Positions 18,341-27,534 of a stretch of 64,000 bases of DNA are shown here, one piece after another. The stretch spans positions 620,001 to 684,000 of the forward strand of contig CAWIOP010000001.1 in NCBI GenBank assembly GCA_963837755.1. The letters run 5' to 3'. Positions within the stretch are counted from its first letter, which is position 1. Each line of letters opens with the position of its first letter. The position numbers were made by a program, and so were the translations under genes. The DNA is from JADGHX01 sp963837755 (GTDB lineage Bacteria > Pseudomonadota > Gammaproteobacteria > Steroidobacterales > Steroidobacteraceae). Under the pieces are notes generated by a model. That model was not told the DNA's origin. It saw only the letters and a list, made by a program, of their open reading frames with translations, and did not search any database.

Positions 18341-19786
18341 ATGCGCACTGCTCTAAATACAACGACGTTGAAGCGACTCGGCCTGGCGGCCGCTGTCGCA
18401 CTTGCGGCCCTGGGTCCGACCCTGGCCTTCGGACAGGATGCGGCCGCAGCCGCCCCCCCTGTCCCCAACAAAGGCGACACCGCGTGGATGCTCACATCCA
18501 CGGCGCTGGTGCTGTTCATGGCCGTGCCGGGCCTGGCCTTGTTCTACGGCGGTCTGGTCCGCTCGAAGAACATGCTGTCGGTGCTCATGCAGGTGTTCGT
18601 GGGCTTCTCGCTCCTCACCGTGCTCTGGTGCATCTACGGTTACTCGTTCGCCTTCACCACCGGTAACGCCTTCTTCGGCGGCACCGACCGGCTCTTCATG
18701 AAGGGCCTGTTCGACCCCGCCACCGGGGCCTTCTCGCTCGGCGCCACCTTCAGCAAGGCGACGCCGATGTACGAGATCGTGTTCGCCGGCTTCCAGGCAA
18801 CCTTCGCCGCCATCACCGCGTGCCTCATCATCGGCTCGCTGGTGGAGCGCGTGAAGTTCAGCGGCATCCTGATATTCCTGGTGATCTGGTTCACCTTCAG
18901 CTACCTGCCCGTGGCGCACATGGTCTGGTTCTGGGCCGGCCCGGATGCCTACACCTCCGCTGACGTCGTCGACGCCACCAACGCCACGGCCGGCTACCTC
19001 TGGCAGATGGGCGCCCTGGACTTCGCTGGCGGCACGGTGGTGCACATCAACGCCGGCATCGCGGGCCTCGTCGGCGCATTCGTGCTCGGCAAGCGCATCG
19101 GCTACGGCAAGGAGTCGCTGACCCCGCACAGCCTCACGATGTGCATGATCGGCGCCTCGATGCTGTGGTTCGGCTGGTTCGGCTTCAACGCGGGCTCGGC
19201 CCTCGAAGCCGGCTCGTTCGCGGCCCTCGCCTTCATCAACACCTATCTCGCCACGGCGGCCGCGGTGGTCTCGTGGGTGGCGGTGGAGTGGATCGTCAAG
19301 GGCAAGCCCTCGATGCTCGGTGCCGCCTCGGGCGCCGTCGCGGGTCTCGTTGCCATCACGCCCGCCGCCGGCAACGTCGGCATCATGGGCGCGCTCGTCA
19401 TCGGCCTCGGCGCCGGTGTGGTGTGCCTGTGGGGTGTGACGGGCCTGAAGAAGCTCATCGGCGCGGACGACTCGCTCGACGTGTTCGGTGTGCACGCCCT
19501 CGGCGGCATCTTCGGCGCCCTGATGACGGGCATCTTCAATGCCCCGAGCCTCGGCGGCCCCGGCCTGGTCACGGACTGGGTGACGGTCGCCATGGGTTAC
19601 CCGGGCATCGGCGCGCAGTTCCTGATCCAGCTCAAGGCTGTGCTGATCGTGGTGGCCTGGAGCGCGGTGGTGTCGACCATCGGCTTCTACATCGTGAAGT
19701 TCACGGTGGGCCTGCGCGTGACCGAAGAAGAAGAACGCGAAGGCCTCGACATCTCGGCGCACGGCGAGCGCGCCTATACGGCCTGA
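18341..19786 (+). CDS. amtB: Ammonium transporter AmtB
   Basis: A 481-residue inner-membrane channel. It starts with a cleavable signal sequence (LAAAVALAALGPTLAFGQDA), as in AmtB, followed by eleven predicted helices. Family words are present throughout: ALFYGGLVRSKNML, DFAGGTVVHINAGIAGLVGA with the first pore His, WFGWFGFNAGS, and FGVHALGGIFGALMTG with the second pore His. The C-terminal tail (VGLRVTEEEEREGLDISAHGERAY) is the segment contacted by PII proteins. GGGAGA precedes the ATG. A glnK gene usually sits directly upstream; none is here. A strong terminator follows. Confidence 0.97.
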   Translation: MRTALNTTTLKRLGLAAAVALAALGPTLAFGQDAAAAAPPVPNKGDTAWMLTSTALVLFMAVPGLALFYGGLVRSKNMLSVLMQVFVGFSLLTVLWCIYGYSFAFTTGNAFFGGTDRLFMKGLFDPATGAFSLGATFSKATPMYEIVFAGFQATFAAITACLIIGSLVERVKFSGILIFLVIWFTFSYLPVAHMVWFWAGPDAYTSADVVDATNATAGYLWQMGALDFAGGTVVHINAGIAGLVGAFVLGKRIGYGKESLTPHSLTMCMIGASMLWFGWFGFNAGSALEAGSFAALAFINTYLATAAAVVSWVAVEWIVKGKPSMLGAASGAVAGLVAITPAAGNVGIMGALVIGLGAGVVCLWGVTGLKKLIGADDSLDVFGVHALGGIFGALMTGIFNAPSLGGPGLVTDWVTVAMGYPGIGAQFLIQLKAVLIVVAWSAVVSTIGFYIVKFTVGLRVTEEEEREGLDISAHGERAYTA

Positions 19787-19798
19787 TGTCCAATCCGG

Positions 19799-19866
19799 CT
19801 GGCGGGAGCCCGCTCCCGCCAGTTGGCGGAATGTTTGAAAGGGGTCGCTTCGGCGGCCCCTTTTTA
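19799..19866 (+). terminator. Tandem hairpins ending amtB transcription
   Basis: The first hairpin, arms CTGGCGGGAG/CTCCCGCCAG, spans 19799-19822 without a T run. The second, AGGGGTCGC-ttcg-GCGGCCCCT at 19840-19861, is followed by five further T-rich bases and is a textbook intrinsic terminator with a TTCG loop. Confidence 0.9.
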
Positions 19867-19997
19867 TTTGGGCCCGCTACGAGCGAGATGAGTGATGTAT
19901 CGTGATGCATCTCGCATTTCCCTCGTCTGTGACGCAGTTCAAGCAGCAGACATGGGGGAGCCAGCGATACTCCGGCACCGGGGAGGCCCAACCGCCC

Positions 19998-20426
19998 ATG
20001 TTTCGCATTTTAGCCATCACCGCGACCCTGCTCGGGCTCGCATCCACGGCCCAGGCCGACGTGTATCGCTGGACCGGTGCCGACGGCACCGTGCAATACA
20101 GCGATCGCTGGGTGCCCGGCTCCGTGCTCATCAAAACGGACAAGAGCCATCCTTCGCCGGTACCCAGCGCTCCTGCGCCAGCCGCCGCCGCCCGTGCGGG
20201 CGAGGTCGTTTCGCAGCAGCGGGACCAGCGCGTCGTCCAGCAGGACGTTGCGAAGGCCAAGGCCGACCAGTGCAAGCAGGCCCGGGAGGCGTACGACAAA
20301 GCCGTGCAGAGCCGCCGCATCTACAAGGAAGGTCCGAACGGCACGCGCGAGTACGTCTCCGACGCCGAAGCCGATGCCTACCGCCTGGGGCTGCTGAACG
20401 CCCGCAAGCAGGTCTGCGGCTCCTGA
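19998..20426 (+). CDS. DUF4124 domain-containing exported protein
   Basis: A 142-residue protein with a signal peptide (MFRILAITATLLGLASTAQA) and the DUF4124 motif directly after it (DVYRWTGADGTVQYSDRW). The rest is charged and helical with a central Ala/Gln-rich part. DUF4124 proteins are small periplasmic proteins of unknown role, common in gammaproteobacteria. The ATG at 19998 is preceded by GGGGAGG and fits the signal peptide; earlier in-frame ATGs near 19902 would spoil it. Confidence 0.88.
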   Translation: MFRILAITATLLGLASTAQADVYRWTGADGTVQYSDRWVPGSVLIKTDKSHPSPVPSAPAPAAAARAGEVVSQQRDQRVVQQDVAKAKADQCKQAREAYDKAVQSRRIYKEGPNGTREYVSDAEADAYRLGLLNARKQVCGS

Positions 20427-20496
20427 TTCAACTTTGGCGTCCGGACCCTCTATAGTTCGCCCGCGTATCGAGGCTGGCTGAACGAGGAGAGTGGTC

Positions 20497-21387
20497 ATGC
20501 GTGTGGGATTCATCGGTCTTGGGGCGATGGGATCGCACATGGCGCGCAATCTTCACCGGGCGGGCCTCCTCGCCGGCGTCTGGAATCGCACTCCCGAGAA
20601 AGCGCGCGCGCTGGCGTCCGAGCTTGGCACCGCCGCCCCCTCGACTCCTGCCGAGCTTGCGGCGTCGGCAGACGCCGTGGTGCTTTGCGTCTCCGCCGAC
20701 CAGGACGTGCTCGACGTCGTCACCGCCCTCGCCCCCGGCCTCGCCCCTGGCACGCTGGTCATCGACTGCTCCACTGTCAGTGCGGAAACAGCGCGCAAAT
20801 GCGCCGAGATGCTCCGTTCCCGCCAGGCCGAGTTTCTGGATTGCCCCGTGAGCGGCGGCGTCGAAGGCGCCCGCGACGCCACGCTGGCCATCATGGTGGG
20901 CGGCTCGGCGGCAGCGTTCGAGCGCGCCCGCCCGGTGCTGGCCGCGCTCGGCAAGACCATCACGCACTTCGGCTCCACGGGCAGTGGCCAGGCCGCCAAG
21001 GCCACGAACCAGATCATGTGCGCGGGCATCATCGAAGCCGTCTCCGAAGCCATGGCCTTCGCGCGCGCGCAAGGCCTGCCGCTCGATCGCGTGGTCGACA
21101 CGCTCGGCAAGGGCGCGGGCTCGAGCTGGTACTTCGTGCATCGTGCGCCGAACATGGTACGCGGCACCTACCCCGCCGGCTTCCGCGTGCGCCTGCACGC
21201 TAAAGACCTCGCCATCTGCCGCGATATGGCGGCGCGCTTCGGCGTGACGCTGCCGGTGGTGGAACGTATGCTCGACGAGTACGCCGAGCTCGTGGCGCGC
21301 GGCTACGGCGATGAGGACATCTCGGCCACCTATCGCCTGAAATCGGAGCTGTTCGAGCCGGGTGCGGGCCAATCGCGCGAGCCATGA
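20497..21387 (+). CDS. 3-hydroxyisobutyrate dehydrogenase-family oxidoreductase
   Basis: A 296-residue NAD(P)-dependent beta-hydroxyacid dehydrogenase: Rossmann loop GFIGLGAMGSHMARNL at the start, substrate-binding segment DCPVSGGVEGARDATL near residue 125, and the catalytic Lys in GSGQAAKATNQ near residue 170. The exact substrate (3-hydroxyisobutyrate, tartronate semialdehyde, glyoxylate) cannot be told. The ATG at 20497 is placed seven bases after GAGGAGA; a GTG at 20491 is less likely. The stop overlaps the next kinase gene by 4 bp, although a functional link is not obvious. Confidence 0.9.
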   Translation: MRVGFIGLGAMGSHMARNLHRAGLLAGVWNRTPEKARALASELGTAAPSTPAELAASADAVVLCVSADQDVLDVVTALAPGLAPGTLVIDCSTVSAETARKCAEMLRSRQAEFLDCPVSGGVEGARDATLAIMVGGSAAAFERARPVLAALGKTITHFGSTGSGQAAKATNQIMCAGIIEAVSEAMAFARAQGLPLDRVVDTLGKGAGSSWYFVHRAPNMVRGTYPAGFRVRLHAKDLAICRDMAARFGVTLPVVERMLDEYAELVARGYGDEDISATYRLKSELFEPGAGQSREP

Positions 21388-22484
21388 AGACCGAAGCACC
21401 GAGCGACCGCCAAAAAGCCTACTACCTGCCGGATTTCTGCACGTCGCGCACCGCGCTGGCGATCGTGCTCATCGTCGAGCTGACGGCGCTGGTGCTCGCA
21501 CTGTCCCGGTTCGACGAAAAGATCGGCTTCTGGCTGGAGCTCGCCCGCACCTCGCTGCTGCTGATGTGGATCGGCCTCACGGGCACCGCGGCGCTGTGCT
21601 GGAGCGAGCGCCACATGCGCAGGATGAGCGCGGCAAACGTTTCGTTGACGGCACTCGGGCTCATCGCGGCGCTCATCACGGCCATCTCGGCGATCGTCTG
21701 GTGGGCCGGTCGCACCCAGGCGTCGGAAGACTTCGGCATCGCCGGGCTCTTTCCCGCGCAGTTCGGCGATTTCGCGCTGCGCAACCTCACCATCGGCCTC
21801 GTCGTCACGGCCCTCGCGCTGCGCTACTTCTACGTGGCGCACGAATGGCAGCGGAACGTGGAGATGCAGGCGCGCGCGCGCGTGCATGCGCTTCAGGCGC
21901 GCATCCGGCCGCACTTTCTGTTCAACAGCATGAACACCATCGCTTCGCTCACGCGCTCGAACCCGTCGCTCGCGGAGTCGGCCGTGCAGGATCTCGCGGA
22001 TCTGTTCCGCGCGAACCTCAGCGAGAAGCGCAACACCATCACCCTGGAGGAAGAGCTGGAGGTGGCGCGCATCTACCAGCGCATCGAGCAACTGCGCCTG
22101 GGTGAGCGGCTGCGCGTGGAGTGGAACATCAAGCAGCTGCCCATGCAGGCGCTGGTGCCCGGGTTGCTGCTGCAGCCCTTGCTCGAGAACGCCATCTATC
22201 ACGGTGTGGAGCCGCAGCCGGAAGGCGGCGTGGTCAGCGTGCATGGCGAGCTCTCAGGCGGCCTCGTCACCGTGGTGGTTCGCAATCGCGTGACCGAGCG
22301 CCAGAGCGATCGCGAAGGCAACAAGCTCGCGCTCGCGAATATTCGCGAGCGCCTCTCGCTCATGTACGGGGAACGCGCGCTGGTCAAAGCCGGCCGATTC
22401 GACGCGGATTACATCGTGACGTTGCGCTTCCCTCACGTGGAGAGCCGCGAGAAGCTGCAGGCGCAGGAAAGGTACGAAACGTGA
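21384..22484 (+). CDS. LytS/AlgZ-type sensor histidine kinase
   Basis: A 366-residue kinase with four hydrophobic segments in the first 155 residues and no large extracellular domain. The phosphoacceptor region is ARIRPHFLFNSMNTIASL; ATP-binding elements are LLLQPLLENAIYHGVEP and the late glycine-poor LALANIRERLSLMYG. This resembles AlgZ/FimS of pseudomonads. The stop overlaps the GTG of the LytTR regulator gene (GTGA), so kinase and regulator are coupled. It is the second such pair in the window, after the one at 12-13.9 kb. Confidence 0.92.
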   Translation: MKTEAPSDRQKAYYLPDFCTSRTALAIVLIVELTALVLALSRFDEKIGFWLELARTSLLLMWIGLTGTAALCWSERHMRRMSAANVSLTALGLIAALITAISAIVWWAGRTQASEDFGIAGLFPAQFGDFALRNLTIGLVVTALALRYFYVAHEWQRNVEMQARARVHALQARIRPHFLFNSMNTIASLTRSNPSLAESAVQDLADLFRANLSEKRNTITLEEELEVARIYQRIEQLRLGERLRVEWNIKQLPMQALVPGLLLQPLLENAIYHGVEPQPEGGVVSVHGELSGGLVTVVVRNRVTERQSDREGNKLALANIRERLSLMYGERALVKAGRFDADYIVTLRFPHVESREKLQAQERYET

Positions 22485-23218
22485 AACACCGGTTGCTGAT
22501 CGTCGATGACGAGGCTCCGGCGCGCGAGCGCCTGCGCAGCCTGCTCACCGAGATCGGCAATCTCGACATCGTGGGCGAGGCTACGCACGGCGCAGAGGCC
22601 CTGAAGCTTGCGGTGGATCTGTCGCCCGACGTGGTGCTGCTCGACGTGCGCATGCCAGGCATGGATGGCATCGAGGCCGCACGCCAGCTCAACTCGCTCG
22701 TCGAGCCACCCGCGGTCATCTTCACCACGGCATACGACGAGTACGCCATCAACGCGTTCGACGCGCAGGCGGTGGGCTATCTGCTGAAGCCCATCCGCAA
22801 GGAGAAGCTCGCTGCATCGCTGGCACAGGCCGGGCGGCTCACGCGGCCGCAGCTCCAGCGCATCGCCGCCACGAACGATGCGCCTCCCCGCCGCACGCAC
22901 ATTGCCGCGCGCCATCGTGAGGGCTTGCGACTGATTCCGCAGGAAGAGATCCAGTTCTTCTTCGCCGAGCAGAAGTACACCACCGTGCGACACCTGAAGG
23001 GCGAAGACCTCATCGAGGACTCGCTGCGTTCGCTCGAGGAAGAATTCGGCACGGCGTTCGTGCGCATCCACCGCAACGCGCTCGTCAGCGTGCGCTTCCT
23101 CGAAGGCATCGACCGCAATTCCGAAGGCCAGTATTTCGTGAGGCTGCGCGGCTGCCCGGCGCCGCTGCAGGTGAGCCGGCGAATGGCCGGCGAGCTGCGC
23201 GAGCGCTTTCGAATCTAG
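22481..23218 (+). CDS. LytTR-family response regulator (AlgR-like)
   Basis: A 245-residue regulator: receiver domain with LIVDDEAPARERL, phospho-Asp in VVLLDVRMPGMDG near residue 54, VIFTTAYDEYA and YLLKPIRKEK; C-terminal LytTR domain with EIQFFFAEQKYTTVRH and RIHRNALVSVRFLEGI. It starts with GTG inside the kinase stop. Being AlgR-like, it may control envelope or surface functions; no target is visible nearby. A convergent reductase gene ends 9 bp further on. Confidence 0.93.
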   Translation: MKHRLLIVDDEAPARERLRSLLTEIGNLDIVGEATHGAEALKLAVDLSPDVVLLDVRMPGMDGIEAARQLNSLVEPPAVIFTTAYDEYAINAFDAQAVGYLLKPIRKEKLAASLAQAGRLTRPQLQRIAATNDAPPRRTHIAARHREGLRLIPQEEIQFFFAEQKYTTVRHLKGEDLIEDSLRSLEEEFGTAFVRIHRNALVSVRFLEGIDRNSEGQYFVRLRGCPAPLQVSRRMAGELRERFRI

Positions 23219-23227
23219 AAGGCGAAT

Positions 23228-24268
23228 CTAGCCGGGAGGCTGGGAGTCGGGCGCGTAGTCGAACGAGTCGAAGTGCAGGCGGTCGTCGCTTACGCCGCGC
23301 GCGGGGAACGTGGCACGAATCGCCTCGACCATCGCCGGCGGCCCGGCGGCGTAGACGTCGAACGGCGTGAGATCGGGGAAGTCCGCAAGCACGGCTTCGT
23401 GCACCCAACCCACCCGGCGGTGTGCCCCGCTGGCCTCGCCTTCGGCCGCTTCCGAAAGCACCGCGGTGAACTTCAGTTGCGGAAAACTACGTGCCCAGTC
23501 GAGCACCACAGCCTCTTCGTAGAGGTCGACGCCCTGCCGCGCGCCCCAGTAGAAGTGAAACTCCCGCGTGGCGCCGCGCTCGAGCGCGTGCCGGAGCATC
23601 GACTTGATGGGTGCGAAGCCGGTGCCGCCCGCAATGAACAGCGCCAGCGACGCGCTCTCCCGATAGACGAATTGCCCGATAGGCCCCTCGATGCGTAACA
23701 GCGAACCCAGCCGAAGCTGCTCGAACAGCGCCCCCGTGAACCCGCCGCCCGGCACGCGTCGCACGTGCAGCTCGATCTGGTCGCTGTCGTGTGGCGGGCT
23801 CGCGATGGAGAAGCTGCGGCGGCGGCCGCCATCCAGCAGCACGTCGAGATACTGGCCCGCGCGGAATTGCAGCGGCTCCACCGCCGGCAACCGCAGGAAT
23901 ACCTGCATCACGTCGCGCGCAAGAAGGTTCATGCGCGCAATCCTGCAGGGCAGCGTCTTGATTTCCGCGTCCGAGGCGTTCGCGATCACGCGCGCTTCAA
24001 CTTTCAGGTCGGACCGTGGCCGCGCCTGGCACATCAGGATGTAGCCTTGCTCCGCCTCCTGCGCGGTGAGCCCCGCGGTGCGCCCGTTCGGATAGTGGAT
24101 CTCGCCAGTGACGAGCCGCGCGCGGCACGACGCGCAGTGCCCGGACTTGCAGCTGTGCGGCACGTTGAGTCCCGCGTCGAGTGCCGCCTCGAGCACCGGA
24201 CGGTCCGCGCTGGCGCGAATGGTTCGGCCGTGCGGCTCGATGCGTACGTTGTACTCGCAGGAAGTCAT
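23228..24268 (-). CDS. Ferredoxin-flavoprotein reductase (CDP-6-deoxy-glucoseen reductase-like)
   Basis: A 346-residue electron-transfer protein with two domains. Residues 1-95 form a plant-type [2Fe-2S] ferredoxin with the cysteine pattern CKSGHCASC and a later CQAR. The rest is a ferredoxin-NADP+ reductase-like module: FAD-binding RRRSFSIAS near residue 150 and NAD(P)-binding LFIAGGTGFAPIKSML. Enzymes of this layout pass electrons from NAD(P)H to an oxygenase or dehydratase; the annotation as a sugar-deoxygenation reductase is commonly transferred but unproven. No partner oxygenase lies beside it. Confidence 0.87.
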   Translation of the reverse strand: MTSCEYNVRIEPHGRTIRASADRPVLEAALDAGLNVPHSCKSGHCASCRARLVTGEIHYPNGRTAGLTAQEAEQGYILMCQARPRSDLKVEARVIANASDAEIKTLPCRIARMNLLARDVMQVFLRLPAVEPLQFRAGQYLDVLLDGGRRRSFSIASPPHDSDQIELHVRRVPGGGFTGALFEQLRLGSLLRIEGPIGQFVYRESASLALFIAGGTGFAPIKSMLRHALERGATREFHFYWGARQGVDLYEEAVVLDWARSFPQLKFTAVLSEAAEGEASGAHRRVGWVHEAVLADFPDLTPFDVYAAGPPAMVEAIRATFPARGVSDDRLHFDSFDYAPDSQPPG

Positions 24269-24317
24269 TGCTCACTTAGACCACGCGGGGCCCCTGCGCC
24301 GTCAAAGGCTGGCACTC

Positions 24318-24806
24318 ATGTTCCGCAACCCCGATCACGCCCGCATCGAACAGCTCCTGCGCTCCGCACGCACCATTGCCGTGGTCGGGCTCTCCGCGAA
24401 CCCGAGGCGCCCCAGCCACTCAGTGGCCAGACATCTGCAGCAGTTCGGTTATCGCATCATTCCGGTCACGCCCGCGGCCACCGAAGTGCTGGGCGAGCGC
24501 GCAGTGCCCGATCTCGACCACGTGCGGGAGGTGCTGAAGCCGGGCGAGCGGGTGGATGTCGTGGAAGTGTTCCGCCGGCCCGAGCACGTGGCCGCACTCG
24601 TCGACGATTGCATCCGTCTCGAATTGCCGGCGTTGTGGCTTCAGGACGGCGTCATCGACGAAGTGGCTGCCAGCCGGGCGCAAGCTGCGGGCATCTTCAC
24701 AGTGATGGACCGCTGCATGTACCGGGACCGGGCGGCGTTGGCCTGGTCATTCGAGATAGCTCTTGGTGGCGAGACCCGTCCGGATCACTTCAGGTATTCT
24801 CACGGC
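24318..24806 (+). CDS. CoA-binding domain protein (YccU-like), open into dapF
   Basis: Residues 1-140 form a Rossmann-type CoA-binding domain of the YccU class: TIAVVGLSANPRRPSHSVA, YRIIPVTP, DVVEVFRRPEHV, LPALWLQDGV and a final VMDRCMYRDRAAL. Such proteins normally end at about 140 residues. Here no stop occurs: about 20 further codons lead in frame into the Met of DapF, so the frame from 24318 to 25658 would give one 446-residue protein. The end given is the last base before the dapF ATG. Either the stop was lost or the two are translated as a fusion. Confidence 0.8.
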
Positions 24807-25658
24807 ATGCGCATCGATTTCACGAAGATGCACGGGCTCGGCAACGACTTCATCGTCTTCGACGCGCCGGCCGGTGCATCGCTGCCCACTGCGCAGCAGT
24901 GGCGCAAGCTCTCCAATCGCCACACCGGCATCGGTTTCGACCAGGCTTTGGTGCTCGAGCCGCCGCGCCGTGACGGCACGGCTGTGTTCTATCGCATCTT
25001 CAATGCCGATGGCTTCGAAGTCGAACAGTGCGGCAATGGCGCGAGGTGCATCGCCGCTCTCATTCACCGCCGCGGCCAGGCGCCCTCGGATGCGTTCACC
25101 ATGGACAGCCCCGCCGGTCTCATTCGAGCCCGCGTGCTGGGCCCGGCCACCGTGTCCGTAGACATGGGCGTGCCGAATTTCGCACCGGCCAGCCTGCCGT
25201 TCGACGCTTCCAGCGAAGCTCACGTCTACCCGCTCGACGTTGCCGGCACGCGGGTGGAGATCGGCGCCGTCTCCATGGGCAACCCGCATGCCGTGCTCAC
25301 CGTGCCATCCGCGGATGCCGCACCGGTGGAACGGCTCGGGCCCGCCATCGAATCGCATCCGCGCTTCCCGAAGCGCGTGAACGTGGGCTTCATGGAAGTA
25401 GTCGATCGTTCGCACATCAACCTTCGCGTCTACGAGCGCGGCACGGGCGAGACGCTCGCCTGCGGCACGGGCGCGTGCGCGGCCGTCGCGGTGGGCCGAC
25501 ATCACGGCAGACTGGACGAGGACGTCAACGTGAACGTGCGCGGCGGGCAGTTGCGCGTAAACTGGCCGGGCCCGGGGCAGCCGATCTGGCTCACGGGGCC
25601 GGCCGAAGTGGCCTTCGAAGGCCGAGTCGAGATCCAGAAAGTTCGCGCCGAAGTGTGA
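24807..25658 (+). CDS. dapF: Diaminopimelate epimerase
   Basis: A 283-residue enzyme that interconverts LL- and meso-diaminopimelate for lysine and peptidoglycan synthesis. The two catalytic cysteines are visible in EQCGNGARC (near residue 75) and LACGTGACA (near residue 220), and the N-terminus MRIDFTKMHGLGNDFIVFD is typical. The internal ATG at 24807 matches the usual N-terminus, but the upstream CoA-binding frame runs straight into it and no strong ribosome site precedes it. The DUF484 gene follows with a one-base overlap, the usual dapF-DUF484-xerC order. Confidence 0.96.
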   Translation: MRIDFTKMHGLGNDFIVFDAPAGASLPTAQQWRKLSNRHTGIGFDQALVLEPPRRDGTAVFYRIFNADGFEVEQCGNGARCIAALIHRRGQAPSDAFTMDSPAGLIRARVLGPATVSVDMGVPNFAPASLPFDASSEAHVYPLDVAGTRVEIGAVSMGNPHAVLTVPSADAAPVERLGPAIESHPRFPKRVNVGFMEVVDRSHINLRVYERGTGETLACGTGACAAVAVGRHHGRLDEDVNVNVRGGQLRVNWPGPGQPIWLTGPAEVAFEGRVEIQKVRAEV

Positions 25659-26395
25659 TGGGGGCTTCAGCGCAAAACGGGAGCATGACAGAGATGACGA
25701 CACGAGACGCCCGGGGACTGGCGGCCACCGCCGAGAACCAGGAAGAGTCCATCGCCCGCTACCTGCAGCACAACCCGGATTTCTTCGAGCGCCACCAGCC
25801 GCTGCTCGCGCGCCTGCGGCTGCCGCACGCCCGCACCGGGTCCACCATCTCGCTCGTCGAGCGGCAGGTTGAGGTGCTGCGCGAGAAGCAGGTGGCAGTG
25901 GAGCAGAAGCTCGCGGAGTTCGTGCGCGTGGCCCGCGCCAACGACGCCATTTCCGAAAAGCTCCACAAGTTCACTCGCCGCATCGTCCGCGCCCGCACGC
26001 GGGCCGAAGTGCTCAACCAGGTGGAAGCCAGCCTGCGCGAAGACTTCGACGCATTTCATTCCACGCTGCTGCTCGTGGGCCCGCCGTCGGATGAATCCGG
26101 CCAGCACTTCGTGCGCACCTGCGCACCGGAAGACGCGCGCCTCAAGTCGTTCGACACACTGTTCGCGAGCGGCAAGCCCCGCTGCGGCCAGGTGCGCGAT
26201 TCCCAGCGCGAGCTGTTGTTCGGCGCCGAGGCCAACGACATCGGCTCGGTCGCGCTGGTGCCGCTGGGCGACCACGGCTCACTCGGCCTGCTCGCCCTGG
26301 GCAGCACCGACCGCGACCGCTTTCACCCCGGCATGAGCACCGAGTTCCTCGCGCGCATGGCCGAGCTGATCGCGGATGCGCTCGCCCCGCGCTGA
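25658..26395 (+). CDS. DUF484 family protein
   Basis: A 245-residue GAF-like protein of unknown function that regularly lies between dapF and xerC. Landmarks are SIARYLQHNPDFFERHQPLL near residue 30, SLVERQVEVLREKQ, a helical region and the C-terminal SVALVPLGDHGSLGLLALGS. The ATG overlaps the dapF stop (TGATG), which suggests coupled translation; later in-frame ATGs at 25685 and 25694 are also possible. Confidence 0.9.
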   Translation: MGASAQNGSMTEMTTRDARGLAATAENQEESIARYLQHNPDFFERHQPLLARLRLPHARTGSTISLVERQVEVLREKQVAVEQKLAEFVRVARANDAISEKLHKFTRRIVRARTRAEVLNQVEASLREDFDAFHSTLLLVGPPSDESGQHFVRTCAPEDARLKSFDTLFASGKPRCGQVRDSQRELLFGAEANDIGSVALVPLGDHGSLGLLALGSTDRDRFHPGMSTEFLARMAELIADALAPR

Positions 26396-26439
26396 CATCC
26401 CGCCCACGTTGAGCCGGCGCAAGCCGCCGGCCTGATGCC

Positions 26440-27444
26440 ATGACACCCGCCGCGCTCGAGTGGCTGAAGCGCTTCCGGCGTTACGTCACGACCGAGCGCC
26501 GGCTCTCCGCCAACACCGACAAGAACTACGCGCACGACCTCGAGGCGCTCGTCGCCTTTTGCGACAAGCAGGGCGTCGAGGAGTGGCGCACGGTCGACAG
26601 CCAGCACGTGCGCCTGTTCGCCGCGCGCTCCCACGCGGGCGGCCTTGCGCCGAAGAGCATCCAGCGTCGGCTTTCAGCCGTCCGCTCGTTCTTCGAGTTT
26701 CTCGCCCGCGAGACGCTGAATGCGAAAGACCGCGTCGCGCGCGCCTCGCGGGGGGCCGACGAAGCAGCCGTGCAGGCTGCCGAGGCCATCGCGCAGGAAT
26801 CGCCGCAGGTGCTGACGAACCCTGCGCTCGACATCCGCGCACCCAAGGCCAAGCGCGCCATTCCGGTCACGCTCGACGCCGACCAGATGGCCCGCCTGCT
26901 CGAGCTGCCGCCGGGCGATGCGCTCACGGCGCGCGACCGCGCGATGATGGAGCTGCTGTATTCCTCCGGCCTGCGCCTGGCCGAGCTCGTCGGCCTGAAT
27001 CTCACCGACCTGCTCGCCGACAACACGGTGCACGTGGTCGGCAAGGGCGGGAAGGCTCGCATCGTCCCCGTGGGGAGCAAGGCCGTTGAAGCGCTGGAGG
27101 CCTGGAAGCGGGAGCGCGCCACGCTCGCGCCGCCCGGCGAACTGGCACTGTTCCTGAGCAAGACGGGCCGGCGGCTGGGCCCGTGGGGCGTGCAGGCGCG
27201 GGTGGCCCACTGGGCGCGCCGGCAGGGCATCTCCCTGCACGTGCACCCACACTTGTTCAGGCACTCCTTCGCGACGCATCTCCTTGAATCTAGTGGAGAA
27301 CTTCGCGGCGTGCAAGAGCTGCTCGGGCACGCCGACATCTCCACCACGCAGATCTATACCCACCTTGATTTCCAGCACCTGGCCCGCACCTACGAAGCCG
27401 CTCACCCACGCGCGCGCAAGAAGCCTTCAGGATCAGGATCGTAG
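26440..27444 (+). CDS. xerC: Tyrosine recombinase XerC
   Basis: A 334-residue site-specific recombinase that, with XerD, resolves chromosome dimers at dif. The catalytic set is intact: Arg in SSGLRLAELVGL, Lys in GKGGKARIVPVG, HLFRHSFATHLL (His and Arg), LGHADISTTQIYTH (His and the nucleophilic Tyr). It is about 35 residues longer than most XerC proteins because of an Ala/Glu-rich insert near residues 88-122 between the SAM-like N-terminal and catalytic domains. Gene order (dapF, DUF484, xerC, hslVU) supports XerC over an integron or phage integrase. Confidence 0.93.
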   Translation: MTPAALEWLKRFRRYVTTERRLSANTDKNYAHDLEALVAFCDKQGVEEWRTVDSQHVRLFAARSHAGGLAPKSIQRRLSAVRSFFEFLARETLNAKDRVARASRGADEAAVQAAEAIAQESPQVLTNPALDIRAPKAKRAIPVTLDADQMARLLELPPGDALTARDRAMMELLYSSGLRLAELVGLNLTDLLADNTVHVVGKGGKARIVPVGSKAVEALEAWKRERATLAPPGELALFLSKTGRRLGPWGVQARVAHWARRQGISLHVHPHLFRHSFATHLLESSGELRGVQELLGHADISTTQIYTHLDFQHLARTYEAAHPRARKKPSGSGS

Positions 27445-27534
27445 GACCAGACCCTCAGGGTCGGCCGGTCTCAACAGCCTGGCTTCAGTCGCGTCGCCGG
27501 CGTGAGATTGTTCATCGGGGCCTTCGGGAGCGTC

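Noticed and set aside
18353..19762. A 469-codon open frame antisense to amtB
   Set aside because: It is the GC-rich shadow of amtB, full of His, Glu and Arg with no domain pattern.
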